A DNA stretch of 54,244 bases, from positions 1 through 54,244 of the forward strand of contig JAPUFC010000070.1 of the NCBI GenBank assembly GCA_027492275.1, written 5' to 3'. A program made the position numbers and the translations under genes. Shown here one piece after another: positions 34,797 to 46,873 of this stretch; within the stretch, counting starts at the first letter, position 1, and the number at the start of each line of letters is the position of its first letter. The DNA is from Mesorhizobium sp. Lineage in GTDB: Bacteria > Pseudomonadota > Alphaproteobacteria > Rhizobiales > Rhizobiaceae. The notes under the pieces were generated by a model. It was not told where the DNA came from, made no database searches, and saw only the letters and a list, made by a program, of their open reading frames with translations.

Positions 34797-36035
34797 ATCG
34801 ACGACCAGCCTCTCCAGCCCGTGGAAATGGTAGCTGTCGCGGTAGTGCGGCACGTCCGCCAGCCTCAGCCCCGGCAGGCGGTCGAACAGGGTTTTCAGCG
34901 CCACCTGCAACTCCAGCCGCGCCAGCGGCGCGCCGATGCAGAAATGGAGCCCGGCGCCGAAGGTGACGGTCTTCTGGTCATGCCTGTCCGGCCGGAAGGC
35001 GTCAGGCGCGTCGAAAGCGGCCGGATCGCGGTTGGCCATGCCGAGCAGCAACCCGACCCTGTCGCCGGGCTCGACCGTCACGCCCGGCGCGACCTCCACC
35101 GGCCGGTAGGCGTAGCGCGTGAACATGTGCAGCGGCGCGTCGAAGCGCAGGCATTCCTCGACAGTCGCTTCCGTCGCCTGCGGCGTCGCGAAGAAGCGGC
35201 GCGGATCACCGCCCTGCGCAAGGATGGCGCGTATGGCGTTGCCGGCCTGGTGCACGGTCGCCTCGTGACCGGCGTTGAGCAGCAGGATGACGGAGGAGAT
35301 CAGCTCGTCCGGCGACAGCTTCTCGCCGCCCTTCCGCGCCTCGACCAGCAGCGACAGCAGGTCGTCGCCGCCGGGGCTGCGACGGCGCGCCTCGACCTGC
35401 GCGGCGAGGAAGCCGGAGAACTCGCGCGCCGCCCGGTCCGCCGCCTCCTCGGCGGCGCGGTCGCTTCCGTGCATGTACATGGCGACCATGCGATGCGACC
35501 AGTCGAGCAACTGCGGCCCGGCCTCCACCGGAACACCCAGCATCTCGGCGATGACGACCATCGGGATCGGCGTCGCGAAGGCCGGCAGCAGGTCGACGCG
35601 GCCCTTGCCTTCGAAGCCGTCGATCAGCTCGTGCGCCAGCGTCTCGATGCGCGGCCGCAGGCGCTCGATCTGCCGCGAGACGAAGGCGCGGTTTACCAGA
35701 CCGCGCAGCCGCGTGTGCGCCGGCGGCTCGAGCTCCAGCAGCGACGATGCCTCGACCCGGTCGAAGGCCGACAGATGCGCGCGGCAGCCGCAGGCCGCGA
35801 TCGACATGTAGCCGCCCGGACGCTCGCGCCCCAGCGATCGGTCGCGCAGCAGCCGGTTCACCGCGTCGAAACGCCCGACGCACCAGAAGCCGTAGTCCTC
35901 CCAGAAGAACGCGCCGCTGGCCGCATGCAGGACCGCGTAGGCCGCATAGGGATCCTGCACGAAATGCGGCTCGTGCGGATCGAGGCGCAGGCGGCGGTCT
36001 GCAAGGCTGAGGCAGGGGAGGGTGGACGGCGGCAT
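34782..36035 (-). CDS. Cytochrome P450
   Basis: 417 residues, soluble bacterial P450. The heme-binding loop FGAGLHFCIGAPLAR has the axial thiolate C366; the I-helix has the oxygen-activation region NAGHEATVHQ, in which the usual acid-alcohol pair is E-A-T; ExxR is in the K helix (EECLRFDAP gives the E, R at +3). No ferredoxin or reductase gene is adjacent, so redox partners must come from elsewhere. Substrate unknown; hydroxylation of a small hydrophobic molecule is the family default. The 3' end overlaps the convergent DUF2442 gene by 15 bases. RBS is weak. Confidence 0.95.
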   Translation of the reverse strand: MPPSTLPCLSLADRRLRLDPHEPHFVQDPYAAYAVLHAASGAFFWEDYGFWCVGRFDAVNRLLRDRSLGRERPGGYMSIAACGCRAHLSAFDRVEASSLLELEPPAHTRLRGLVNRAFVSRQIERLRPRIETLAHELIDGFEGKGRVDLLPAFATPIPMVVIAEMLGVPVEAGPQLLDWSHRMVAMYMHGSDRAAEEAADRAAREFSGFLAAQVEARRRSPGGDDLLSLLVEARKGGEKLSPDELISSVILLLNAGHEATVHQAGNAIRAILAQGGDPRRFFATPQATEATVEECLRFDAPLHMFTRYAYRPVEVAPGVTVEPGDRVGLLLGMANRDPAAFDAPDAFRPDRHDQKTVTFGAGLHFCIGAPLARLELQVALKTLFDRLPGLRLADVPHYRDSYHFHGLERLVVDLSAR

Positions 36036-36221
36036 GGCGCAGGCTAACCCGCACCCGGGCGGCCCGCCAGAGGCCGCGAAAGGTTAAACTGCAACCTTAA
36101 CGGTCCGCCCCGGCGGCGCGCCCTTGCGCAGGACGGAGTCGGCATCCTATCTACGGTTCCTGAGGAACAAAGAACCGATTCCGCCCGTCCGGCGCGGCAA
36201 TCCCACCAAAAAGGGTCAGCG
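36036..36221 (+). promoter_or_regulatory. clpP upstream region with two small palindromes
   Basis: 186 bases between P450 and clpP. It contains AAGGTT-N7-AACCTT (36080-36098) and a perfect GTTCCT-G-AGGAAC dyad (36156-36168). Either could be a regulator site for clpP; no heat-shock sigma-32 consensus was assigned with confidence. AAAAAGGG precedes the clpP start by about seven bases. Confidence 0.45.
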
Positions 36222-36854
36222 ATGAAGCATCCGCTCGAAACCTACATGAATCTCGTGCCGATGGTCGTCGAGCAGACCAATCGCGGCGAACGGGCCTACG
36301 ACATCTTCTCGCGCCTGCTCAAGGAGCGCATCATCTTCATCACCGGTCCGGTCGAGGACGGCATGGCGACGCTGGTCTGCGCGCAGCTCCTCTTCCTCGA
36401 GGCCGAAAACCCGAAGAAGGAAATCGCGCTCTACATCAACTCGCCCGGCGGCGTGGTCACTTCCGGCATGGCGATCTACGACACCATGCAGTTCATCAAG
36501 CCGGCGGTCTCGACGCTCTGCGTCGGGCAGGCCGCGTCGATGGGCTCGCTGCTGCTCACCGCCGGCCACAAGGACATGCGCTTCGCCACGCCGAACGCGC
36601 GCATCATGGTGCACCAGCCCTCCGGCGGCTTCCAGGGCCAGGCCTCCGACATCGAGCGCCACGCGATGGACATCGTCAAGCTGAAGCGCCGTCTGAACGA
36701 GGTCTACGTCAAGCACACCGGCAAGGACTACGAGACCATCGAGCGCACGCTGGACCGCGACCATTTCATGACCGCGGACGAGGCGAAGGATTTCGGCCTG
36801 ATCGACAAGGTCATCACCTCGCGCGAGCTGATGGAGGAGGCGGTCGGCGTCTAG
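36222..36854 (+). CDS. clpP: ATP-dependent Clp protease proteolytic subunit
   Basis: 210 residues. Serine peptidase that forms a double heptamer with ClpX or ClpA. Catalytic triad readable: S106 in GQAASMGS, H131 in [10 protein letters not shown]180 in LDRDHF. The N-terminal 12-14 residues are the usual propeptide/axial loop. It is followed by clpX after 343 bases, and lon then HU complete the standard order. Confidence 0.98.
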   Translation: MKHPLETYMNLVPMVVEQTNRGERAYDIFSRLLKERIIFITGPVEDGMATLVCAQLLFLEAENPKKEIALYINSPGGVVTSGMAIYDTMQFIKPAVSTLCVGQAASMGSLLLTAGHKDMRFATPNARIMVHQPSGGFQGQASDIERHAMDIVKLKRRLNEVYVKHTGKDYETIERTLDRDHFMTADEAKDFGLIDKVITSRELMEEAVGV

Positions 36855-37197
36855 GGGCGGCTTTGACGGCCCGGACCGCTGATCCGGATCGCCCCGCGCC
36901 GCGTATACCTTTGCGGATGGGCGATCTGACGCAATTTTGACGGCTGCTGCGGCATTTCGGTCACAATTTGCTGTTCCCTCATCCCGCAGGAGCCCGTAGG
37001 CTGAACCCGCCGTTAAGCCTATGTTGAGTTTCGGCGGCTTAGCTTTGGATGAAAGTTTTGCGAATCATGGGTCGTTTTCGGTGGGGTAGGCGTTAGGGAG
37101 GCGTTTCGGGCCGGGTTTCGGCGCGTTCCTTCGGAAGTGTCATATGCGCCCGCGAGCTTTGGCCGCCGGCGGGCCGCGATGAAAGGACTGGATTAGC
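36855..37197 (+). other. Intergenic region between clpP and clpX
   Basis: 343 bases, no convincing gene. Just after clpP there is a short stem CCGGA/TCCGG without a T tract. The rest is less GC-rich than the genes, with several TTTTG/GTTTT stretches, and holds the clpX promoter. AAAGGACTGG lies about nine bases before the clpX start. Confidence 0.5.
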
Positions 37198-38472
<1,275 letters not shown>

Positions 38473-38507
38473 CGGGTTCAGGTTGGGCTTTGCGGGCAAG
38501 GGTTGGA

Positions 38508-38534
38508 ACGGCGCCTCTCCAGGCGCCGTTTTCG
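38508..38534 (+). terminator. Rho-independent terminator after clpX
   Basis: Perfect 9-bp stem ACGGCGCCT / AGGCGCCGT, 4-base loop CTCC, then TTTTCG. It ends the clpX unit, so lon has its own promoter in the next ~200 bases. Confidence 0.88.
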
Positions 38535-38740
38535 TTTGCCGGGACAGTCGCCTACCCGGGGATTGGCGCGGGGCGCGGCCTTGATCTTTACCCCCGGACA
38601 CTCCAACTATCGGTGGTACGGTTCCGGGCCTCCCGTGCTGCTGAAACCCCGGCGACACGTCGGGTAGGCGAGGCGGCCCGGTGCCGCTAATATGAGATTC
38701 GCGGTTGGCTCTACGGCGGCCGCGAAAGAAAGGTAGAACT

Positions 38741-41152
<2,412 letters not shown>

Positions 41153-41181
41153 GCCTTGGTTAATTCAAGGTTAGCGAATGG

Positions 41182-41212
41182 AAGCCGGACCCGAAATGGT
41201 CCGGCTTTCTTG
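41182..41212 (+). terminator. Rho-independent terminator after lon
   Basis: Perfect 10-bp stem AAGCCGGACC / GGTCCGGCTT with a six-base loop and a TTCTTGTTG tail, 30 bases past the lon stop. Confidence 0.9.
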
Positions 41213-41348
41213 TTGAAACCCAAGGTTTCCAAGGGTTTTAAGCGCGTCGGAGTGATTTTCCGGCTTGGTCTTTGTGAAACTTCTTTCTACAGTCGCGTCC
41301 TTGCCGGTCGAGTCGAAGAGCCCGGTTTTCTCTAGGAAGGGATTTTAG

Positions 41349-41621
41349 ATGAACAAGAACGAACTCGTCTCTGCCGTCGCCGAACACGCCAAGCTCTCCA
41401 AGGGCGACGCGCAGTCGGCCGTCGACGCCGTGTTTGCCGTCATCACCAATGAATTGAAGGGCGGCGGCGACGTCCGTCTGGTCGGCTTCGGCAATTTCAG
41501 CGTCGCCAAGCGCGCCGCCTCGACCGGCCGCAACCCGCAGACCGGCGCCGAAGTGAAGATCCCCGCCCGCACGGTCCCCAAGTTCGCCGCCGGCAAGGGC
41601 TTGAAGGACGCCGTCAACTAA
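41349..41621 (+). CDS. hupB: HU-type DNA-binding protein
   Basis: 90 residues, nucleoid protein of the HU family. MNKNELVSAVAEHAKLSKGDAQ is the HU start; the DNA-binding beta arm is RAASTGRNPQTGAEVKIPA and KFAAGKGLKDAV the C-terminal helix. AGGAAGGG upstream of the ATG. Single unit, flanked by terminators. Confidence 0.98.
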   Translation: MNKNELVSAVAEHAKLSKGDAQSAVDAVFAVITNELKGGGDVRLVGFGNFSVAKRAASTGRNPQTGAEVKIPARTVPKFAAGKGLKDAVN

Positions 41622-41635
41622 GGACTGCGCGCCGC

Positions 41636-41663
41636 GCGGGCATTCGGCCCGCCGACTTTTTTT
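41636..41663 (+). terminator. Rho-independent terminator after HU
   Basis: 6-bp stem GCGGGC / GCCCGC with a 5-base loop, four bases, then seven T residues. Located 15 bases after the HU stop. Confidence 0.83.
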
Positions 41664-41755
41664 CGGACGGCCGGGAAACCGCGCCGTCCGCTGTCGTTTC
41701 TGCGCTTCGCGCTGGAGGCGCGAGCCAGGCGAACGGACGGGGAAAATAGGGAAAA

Positions 41756-41831
<76 letters not shown>

Positions 41832-41990
41832 CATCGCGCCGCGACGTTTAAGCGGTTCGCCTCCTGTCCGCAAGGGGGAACGGCTGCCGGCGCACCTGTC
41901 CGATACGGCACGGACGTCGATCCTTGACCTGCCTGTACCAATTTTCTAACGTCCGCCTCACCGTGGCACAGGAATGGATGGAACGGCCCT

Positions 41991-42317
41991 ATGGGAGGCA
42001 AGACACTCACGCGCGCCGACTTGGCCGAGGCCGTGTATCGGAAGGTGGGGTTGTCCCGCACCGAATCCGCGTCCCTGGTGGAGTCCGTGCTCGACGAGAT
42101 CTGCGACGCGATCGTGCGCGGCGAGACGGTCAAGCTCTCGTCCTTCGCCACGTTTCACGTCCGTTCCAAGAACGAGCGTGTCGGGCGCAATCCCAAGACG
42201 GGGGAGGAGGTGCCCATTCTTCCCCGCCGCGTCATGACCTTCAAGGCGTCGAACGTGCTTAAAAGCCGCATCCTGCGCACGCATCAGGCCAAATCCAAGC
42301 CCGGCAAGCAGGCCTGA
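41991..42317 (+). CDS. ihfA: Integration host factor alpha subunit
   Basis: 108 residues. HU/IHF fold: [19 protein letters not shown] start, [25 protein letters not shown] beta arm with the DNA-intercalating Pro region [13 protein letters not shown], helix KSRIL and a basic tail. Pairs with IhfB (elsewhere) to bend DNA. It is followed by the MerR-like regulator on the same strand, a common alphaproteobacterial order. Confidence 0.95.
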   Translation: MGGKTLTRADLAEAVYRKVGLSRTESASLVESVLDEICDAIVRGETVKLSSFATFHVRSKNERVGRNPKTGEEVPILPRRVMTFKASNVLKSRILRTHQAKSKPGKQA

Positions 42318-42399
42318 CGCCCGGAACGCTGGAATCCTCTTGAATATCGTCCGGTAAACCGCTGGAATGCGGATGGATTCGCCATCGGGGAGCAGCATC

Positions 42400-42942
42400 G
42401 TGGATAAAAGTCCTGACGCCTTCCGCACCATCAGCGAGGTCGCGGAGGATCTCGACCTGCCGCAGCATGTGCTTCGCTTCTGGGAGACGCGCTTCGCCCA
42501 GATCAAGCCGCTGAAGCGCGGCGGCGGACGGCGCTACTACCGGCCGCAGGATGTCGACCTGATCAAGGGCATCCGCACGCTGCTCTATGACCAGGGGTAC
42601 ACGATCAAGGGCGTGCAGAAGATCCTGCGCGAGAACGGCAGCCAGTTCCTGGTCGCCGTCGGCAACGGCGACCGCGCCGCCGCCGAGGCCATCGCGCAGC
42701 GCAAGCAGGCCGAGGCGGTGCCGCTGACGCCGGCGGCGATGCCGCGCGCGGCCGACGACGAGGTGCTGCTGGGAGAGGCGAAGGTCAAGCCGTCGCGTCG
42801 CTTCTTCGGCCTGGGAAGCCGCGAGGAGGAAGGTCCGCTGCCGACGGGCTCGACATCCCTGTCCAAGGACAACAGGGCGCTGCTGCAGGAAGCGCTTTTC
42901 GATCTTCTGGAGTGCAAGCGCCTGCTGGATCAGGTACGCTAA
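42400..42942 (+). CDS. MerR-family transcriptional regulator
   Basis: 180 residues. Winged helix-turn-helix with [25 protein letters not shown] and the wing [14 protein letters not shown], then a helix and [15 protein letters not shown]; the C-terminal ~90 residues are low in conserved motifs (no cysteine metal site), so the effector is unknown. The start was moved to GTG 42400 because GGGAG is seven bases upstream and MDKSPDAF is the usual family N-terminus; ATG 42367 is the alternative. Typical gene after ihfA in rhizobia. Confidence 0.92.
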   Translation: MDKSPDAFRTISEVAEDLDLPQHVLRFWETRFAQIKPLKRGGGRRYYRPQDVDLIKGIRTLLYDQGYTIKGVQKILRENGSQFLVAVGNGDRAAAEAIAQRKQAEAVPLTPAAMPRAADDEVLLGEAKVKPSRRFFGLGSREEEGPLPTGSTSLSKDNRALLQEALFDLLECKRLLDQVR

Positions 42943-42948
42943 GCCTGT

Positions 42949-43036
42949 CTCCCGAAAGCGGGAGCCTGGTTTCGGGACCAGGACATGCGTCAAGACAAAA
43001 CAGAAAGCGCGGGATCTGAATGATCGCGACGCGCTT
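42949..43036. repeat. Candidate dispersed intergenic element with three stems
   Basis: Just after the MerR gene: hairpin CTCCCG-AAAG-CGGGAG (42949-42964), a second stem CCTGGT-N6-ACCAGG (42965-42982) and a third pair AAGCGCG / CGCGCTT (43005-43036). There is no T tract, and the composition resembles the small mosaic repeats scattered between rhizobial genes. Only one copy is in this window, so repetition is inferred, not seen. Confidence 0.45.
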
Positions 43037-43190
43037 CAGCTAGGCATCGCTCACGCCTGAGCAGTCACGGCGCATACAAACCCGTCACGGCAAGGCTGGT
43101 TCGGGCTCGTCTCGATGGCCGATGGTACATTCAACCGGCGCCGGCCGGGACAAGGCGGACTTTGCACAAGTCCGCCTCTGACAGGAAATG

Positions 43191-43667
43191 TCAGGCCGCG
43201 GCCTTAGCCTTGCGTGTCCGCTTCGGCTTGGCAGGGGGCTCGGGCGCCTTCACCGGCTCCGGCTCGGGCTTGCGACCGAGACCCATCGATTTTGCGAGGC
43301 TGGAGCGGGCCTCGGCGTAGTTGGGAGCCACCATCGGATAGTCCGATGGAAGATTCCACTTGGCGCGATATTCCTGCGGCGTCATCTGGTGATGGGTCAT
43401 CAGATGGCGCTTGAGCGATTTGAACTTCTTGCCATCCTCCAGGCAGACGATGTGGTCCGAATGCACGGACCGCTTGGGGTTGACGGCCGGAACCGGCGCC
43501 GCGGCGGGCTCTTCGGCCGGCTGGCTGCCCAGGCCAGAGATGGAGCTGCTGACCGAACGGATGAGTTCGGGGAGTGCCGCGATCGGAACAGAATTGTTTT
43601 CGACATAGGCCGCAACAATATGCGCCGTCAGCTGCGCAAGGCTGATCGCTGAGTTATCGGACATCAT
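43191..43667 (-). CDS. mucR: Ros/MucR-family transcriptional regulator
   Basis: 158 residues. Prokaryotic zinc-finger regulator of exopolysaccharide, motility and cell-cycle genes. The core [22 protein letters not shown] gives ligands C75, D78 and two His (H88 and H92 or H93): the second Cys of the classical Ros finger is an Asp, as in Cys-Asp-His2 variants described for some MucR/Ml proteins. The segment [23 protein letters not shown] is the conserved extension. A Pro/Lys/Ala-rich tail ends the protein. An N-terminal helix pair (1-40) is the oligomerisation part. GAGGA precedes ATG 43667/43664. The long AT-rich leader upstream suits a protein that binds AT-rich DNA, possibly its own promoter. 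Confidence 0.94.
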   Translation of the reverse strand: MMSDNSAISLAQLTAHIVAAYVENNSVPIAALPELIRSVSSSISGLGSQPAEEPAAAPVPAVNPKRSVHSDHIVCLEDGKKFKSLKRHLMTHHQMTPQEYRAKWNLPSDYPMVAPNYAEARSSLAKSMGLGRKPEPEPVKAPEPPAKPKRTRKAKAAA

Positions 43668-44181
43668 TTCCTCGGATTTGAAACTGAATTCTCACTTTGC
43701 TACCCGAAATTGATATCGGATGCAATCCGCCTAACGCTTGAAGATTCTTCCTGTAACCAGAAACCGGCGTTGATGTTTTGTTAATCCGCGCTTGGGAAGG
43801 AGAAAATATCAGAAATGACCTTAGTTTATACTTTTATACAAAAGTTATCAAATAAAAGTAAGGTCCATAGAGAGAAAAAATCCATGATGCAAAAGTCGGT
43901 AAGGTAAAAACAGCGCAGGAAACTATTTTGGTTTCTATAGGAAGCGCCCAATTCGTTGTTTAGCCGAAGATTTTGATGCTGATATTTGGCCGGTATTTAC
44001 AATATCGACGGGTCGCGCCGCCTGGGCTGCGAATGCGGCATCCGAACCCGCAGAAGCCGCCGCAGGCCTCCGAAATCGCCTCACGAACGCAAATCTCGCT
44101 GGAATCATTGCGTGTTTCAACAGCGAATCATGCTGCGCGGACCGCCGGGTAGGGCCCCGCAGCCGCCGGGCGTGAAGCCGG
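43668..44181. other. Intergenic region with AT-rich core upstream of mucR
   Basis: 514 bases without a convincing gene. From about 43790 to 43935 the sequence is strikingly AT-rich for this genome and contains an interrupted inverted repeat: GACCTTA...CTTTTA paired with TAAAAG-TAAGGTC (43817-43865). The remainder, toward 44181, returns to GC-rich sequence with only non-protein-like open frames. The AT-rich block is a likely site for MucR or nucleoid-protein binding; a small RNA is possible but unproven. Confidence 0.5.
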
Positions 44182-45381
44182 TCATACAGGCCGTTGTGCT
44201 TTGAGGATGAAGTCCTCGAGCCGCTCGAAAAGGACTGGCCACGCCTTTTCCTGCGGCAGGACCATATGGTTCCTGCTGTCCAGCATGACGAACTCCGCTC
44301 CCGGTATCCGCGACGCGAGCTGGCGGCCCTGATCGATCGGCTGCACGGCGTCGTGGCGGGAATGCAGCACCAGTGTCGGCACATCCACCGTCTCAACGAG
44401 GTCGCTGACGTCCAGCCGGTCCACGGTCGCGCGCAACGCGACCGCGTTCTCCGGCGAGGTCGTCTGCTTCTGCAGGTCGACCAGCGATTGCGTCTGCTCG
44501 CGATCTCCATCGGGAATGAACAGCGTGGCGAAGGCGTCGATGAAGGCGCTGCCGGGCTTGCCCCAGCCATGCCGCATCAGGGTCAGTATGGCTTCGGCCT
44601 GAGCCCGCTCGCTCTCGTCCGCCCGTATCAGGCGTCCTTTCTCGAAGCCGCCATGGAGCACGAGATGGCTGACCCGCCCGGGATGCCGATGCGCGAAGGC
44701 GACGGCGGTCGGCGCGCCCTGTGATGTCCCGTAGATCGCCACGCGGGCGAGACCCGCATGATCGATGACGGCCTCCAGGTCGTCGACGAAGCGGTCGAGC
44801 GACAACTCTCCGGCATGCCAGTCGGACAGGCCGTTTCCCCTCTGGTCGTAGCGCACCAGATGGAAGCTGCCGCTCAGGCGCTCCAGCATCGGCCGCCAGA
44901 TCGGGCTGTTCCAGTCGTGCTCCAGATGCGTGAGCCAGTGGCCGACCTTCACCAGCGGATAGCCGTCGCCGCTTGCCGCATAGGCGATGCGCGTGCCGTC
45001 GCGGGAGCGGCAGAAGGCGATGCGCTGGCGCCGTGCCGGGTTGCCCGTCGCCACCGTCCGGGCAGACTCGTCGTCCGTTTCGACCGGGCCGACGAAGCGG
45101 AAGCCGCGGCGCGGTATGGTCCTGATCCAGTTCTGGGCCCTGCCGTCGTCGTCGATGGAGGCCCGCGCCGCGCTGATCCGGGCGCTGATGGCGGCGTCCG
45201 AGACGATGCGGCGGTTCCAGACGGAGGCGATCAGCTCGTCCCGGCTGACGACGCGGTCGCGCGCCTGCAGCAACTGGCACAGAAGGTCGAAAACCTGCGG
45301 CTCGATTGGGCGCGGCTGACCGGAGGCGAGCAGCTCGCGGGTCTCCTGCACCAGTTCGAACTGCCCAAACCGATAGCGCAT
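44182..45381 (-). CDS. Winged-helix DNA-binding domain fused to alpha/beta hydrolase
   Basis: 399 residues. Residues 1-100 form an OmpR/CadC-type winged helix (IEPQVFDLLCQLLQARDRVVSRDELI, RIVSDAAISARISAARASI, RTIPRRGFRFVG). After a short linker the rest is an alpha/beta hydrolase: oxyanion/start strand, LVRYDQRGNGLSDW, nucleophile elbow YGTSQGAP (Ser as nucleophile), an acid in VLHSRHDAVQPI, and a His in DSRNHMV. No membrane segment, so both domains are cytoplasmic. Such fusions exist in rhizobia; whether the hydrolase domain is a sensor for a lactone/ester or an enzyme is unknown. Start at ATG 45381; the GTG at 45408 would add nine residues. Confidence 0.88.
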   Translation of the reverse strand: MRYRFGQFELVQETRELLASGQPRPIEPQVFDLLCQLLQARDRVVSRDELIASVWNRRIVSDAAISARISAARASIDDDGRAQNWIRTIPRRGFRFVGPVETDDESARTVATGNPARRQRIAFCRSRDGTRIAYAASGDGYPLVKVGHWLTHLEHDWNSPIWRPMLERLSGSFHLVRYDQRGNGLSDWHAGELSLDRFVDDLEAVIDHAGLARVAIYGTSQGAPTAVAFAHRHPGRVSHLVLHGGFEKGRLIRADESERAQAEAILTLMRHGWGKPGSAFIDAFATLFIPDGDREQTQSLVDLQKQTTSPENAVALRATVDRLDVSDLVETVDVPTLVLHSRHDAVQPIDQGRQLASRIPGAEFVMLDSRNHMVLPQEKAWPVLFERLEDFILKAQRPV

Positions 45382-45525
45382 GGAAAAATCATAGCACGAC
45401 GCGCGCACCGGAAAACCATGGCCGGGAAAAAGTCGGAGGACGGCAAGGAAATCGCAAGGTCGCGGTCAAGCGCGCCAGGCATCGCGGGCGCACATTGTCC
45501 CGCATCGAAACGGGAGAGCGACGCC

Positions 45526-45741
45526 ATGACACGCGCATCGGACGACGTTGCGATCCGGCGGCGGCCGGACGGGTCCATCGACATCGATTTCTATGCCCGC
45601 CGTGGGGCGGCGTTGCGGATGGACGCCAGAAGGAAGGCGTGGTCGCGATGGGGCCGCGCCGTCCGCGAGGCCTTTCGGCACGCGGTCCGCTCCGGCTTCG
45701 GGCTCCGTCTCGGGGCGCAAAGCCCGTGGAAATCGACGTGA
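45526..45741 (+). CDS. Small basic protein, uncharacterised
   Basis: 71 residues, Arg-rich (VAIRRRPDGSIDIDFYARRGAAL, then RKAWSRWGRAVREAFRHAV). Similar short proteins of the form RPDGSIDIDFY are found in Hyphomicrobiales/Rhodobacterales; function not known. GGGAG lies nine bases before the ATG. It is between the leftward winged-helix/hydrolase gene and the leftward sialidase-like gene, alone on the + strand. Confidence 0.6.
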   Translation: MTRASDDVAIRRRPDGSIDIDFYARRGAALRMDARRKAWSRWGRAVREAFRHAVRSGFGLRLGAQSPWKST

Positions 45742-45754
45742 TGGAGAGGCGCGG

Positions 45755-46873
45755 CTAGCCCGGCGAGAATTCCGACGATGCCACGTGGCGGACGCCGCCG
45801 CCCGCCTGCGCCTCCCCGGCCAGGTTCATGTAGTAGACCGCGAGCAGGCGGCCCGGCTCGATCTCCATAACGCGGGGATAGCCGAGGTCCCAGCTTCCGC
45901 CGTCCTGGCGCAGGATCCCCTCGCGCCCCCAGCGTCGCCCGCCATCCTCGCTGATGCGGTAGCGTATTCCGTAGGGCGCGCGCCGGTAGCCGTAGACGCA
46001 GACCAGGCGACCGTCCGCCATCTCCACCAGATCGCCCGGCGCGCCCCAGTCGTTCACGCGCGACAGGAAACGGAACGTGCGGCCCATGTCCTCGCTCTCG
46101 AAGATTTCCGTCCACAGCGTGCCGACCGGATCGCGCTGGCTTCGCACCGAGCAGATCAGCCGCCCGTCGCGCAGCGGCAGCGGCCGGGGATACATGTAGC
46201 GATGCGCTCCGAACCTCGGCGTCACCAAGGGAGGGGCATCCACCTCGTCGTCGAAGGCGGCCGGCGTGATGAAGCTGAGGAACGCCCAGTCGCGGCCGTC
46301 GCAACTGCCGTAGAGCACCGGCCGGCGGCGCCGCCCGTCGGCGGATGCCGCCGTCAGCCCGGCGATCCACAGGCCGTCTTGCCGGCGCGCGAAACCGCCA
46401 TGCCCGGACAGCGAGGCGAACTGCGCCGTCGGAATCCGGATCGGCCTTCGCCAGTTCACGCCGCCATCCGTCGAGAGGCGCATCCACGGCGTTGCTTCCG
46501 GAATGAGCAGGGCCGGCGAGGAGCCCATGGCGACGATCGAATCGGCGCTGGAAAGGTCGAAATCCCCGCTCTCGTCCGATGTGGGGCCGACCTGCTCGCC
46601 GGCCGGTTCGGGCGTTTCGAAAATGGGTTGCAGGCTCGCCGCGTCCCAGCTTCGACCGCCGTCGCGCGAGCGGATGGTGCACATCTGCCGCCGCGACATG
46701 GTGATCCGGTCGTGATTGACCGAGCCGGATTCGTAGGTGCAGTCCGCCCGCATGAAGGCGCAGACGAGATCCCCGTTCGCCACCCGCCAGAGGCCGCCGA
46801 GGAAAGGATGGCTGCCGAAGGCGTTTTCGTCGCGATAGACGATCCGGTGCTTGGCTTCGACTGTTTCAGGCAT
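45755..46873 (-). CDS. Sialidase/BNR-repeat family protein
   Basis: 372 residues, six-bladed beta-propeller type. Asp-box repeats S-x-D-x-G-x-x-W are seen as SRDGGRSW, STDGGVNW and SEDGGRRW. An N-terminal HRIVYRDENAF and LVCAFMRADC, a mid-protein HRYMYPRPLPLRDGRLICSVR and a late LGYPRVMEIEPGRLLAVYYMN follow the family order, the last being the tyrosine-containing strand. No signal peptide is visible, so it is probably cytoplasmic. Exo-sialidase activity is only one option; bacterial relatives include glycosidases for other sugars. Leftward single gene. Confidence 0.75.
   Translation of the reverse strand: MPETVEAKHRIVYRDENAFGSHPFLGGLWRVANGDLVCAFMRADCTYESGSVNHDRITMSRRQMCTIRSRDGGRSWDAASLQPIFETPEPAGEQVGPTSDESGDFDLSSADSIVAMGSSPALLIPEATPWMRLSTDGGVNWRRPIRIPTAQFASLSGHGGFARRQDGLWIAGLTAASADGRRRRPVLYGSCDGRDWAFLSFITPAAFDDEVDAPPLVTPRFGAHRYMYPRPLPLRDGRLICSVRSQRDPVGTLWTEIFESEDMGRTFRFLSRVNDWGAPGDLVEMADGRLVCVYGYRRAPYGIRYRISEDGGRRWGREGILRQDGGSWDLGYPRVMEIEPGRLLAVYYMNLAGEAQAGGGVRHVASSEFSPG

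Noticed and set aside
43986-44204. Possible 72-codon gene between mucR and the winged-helix/hydrolase gene
   Set aside because: Arg/Pro-rich, no RBS, overlaps the 3' end of the opposite gene; composition is like a shadow.
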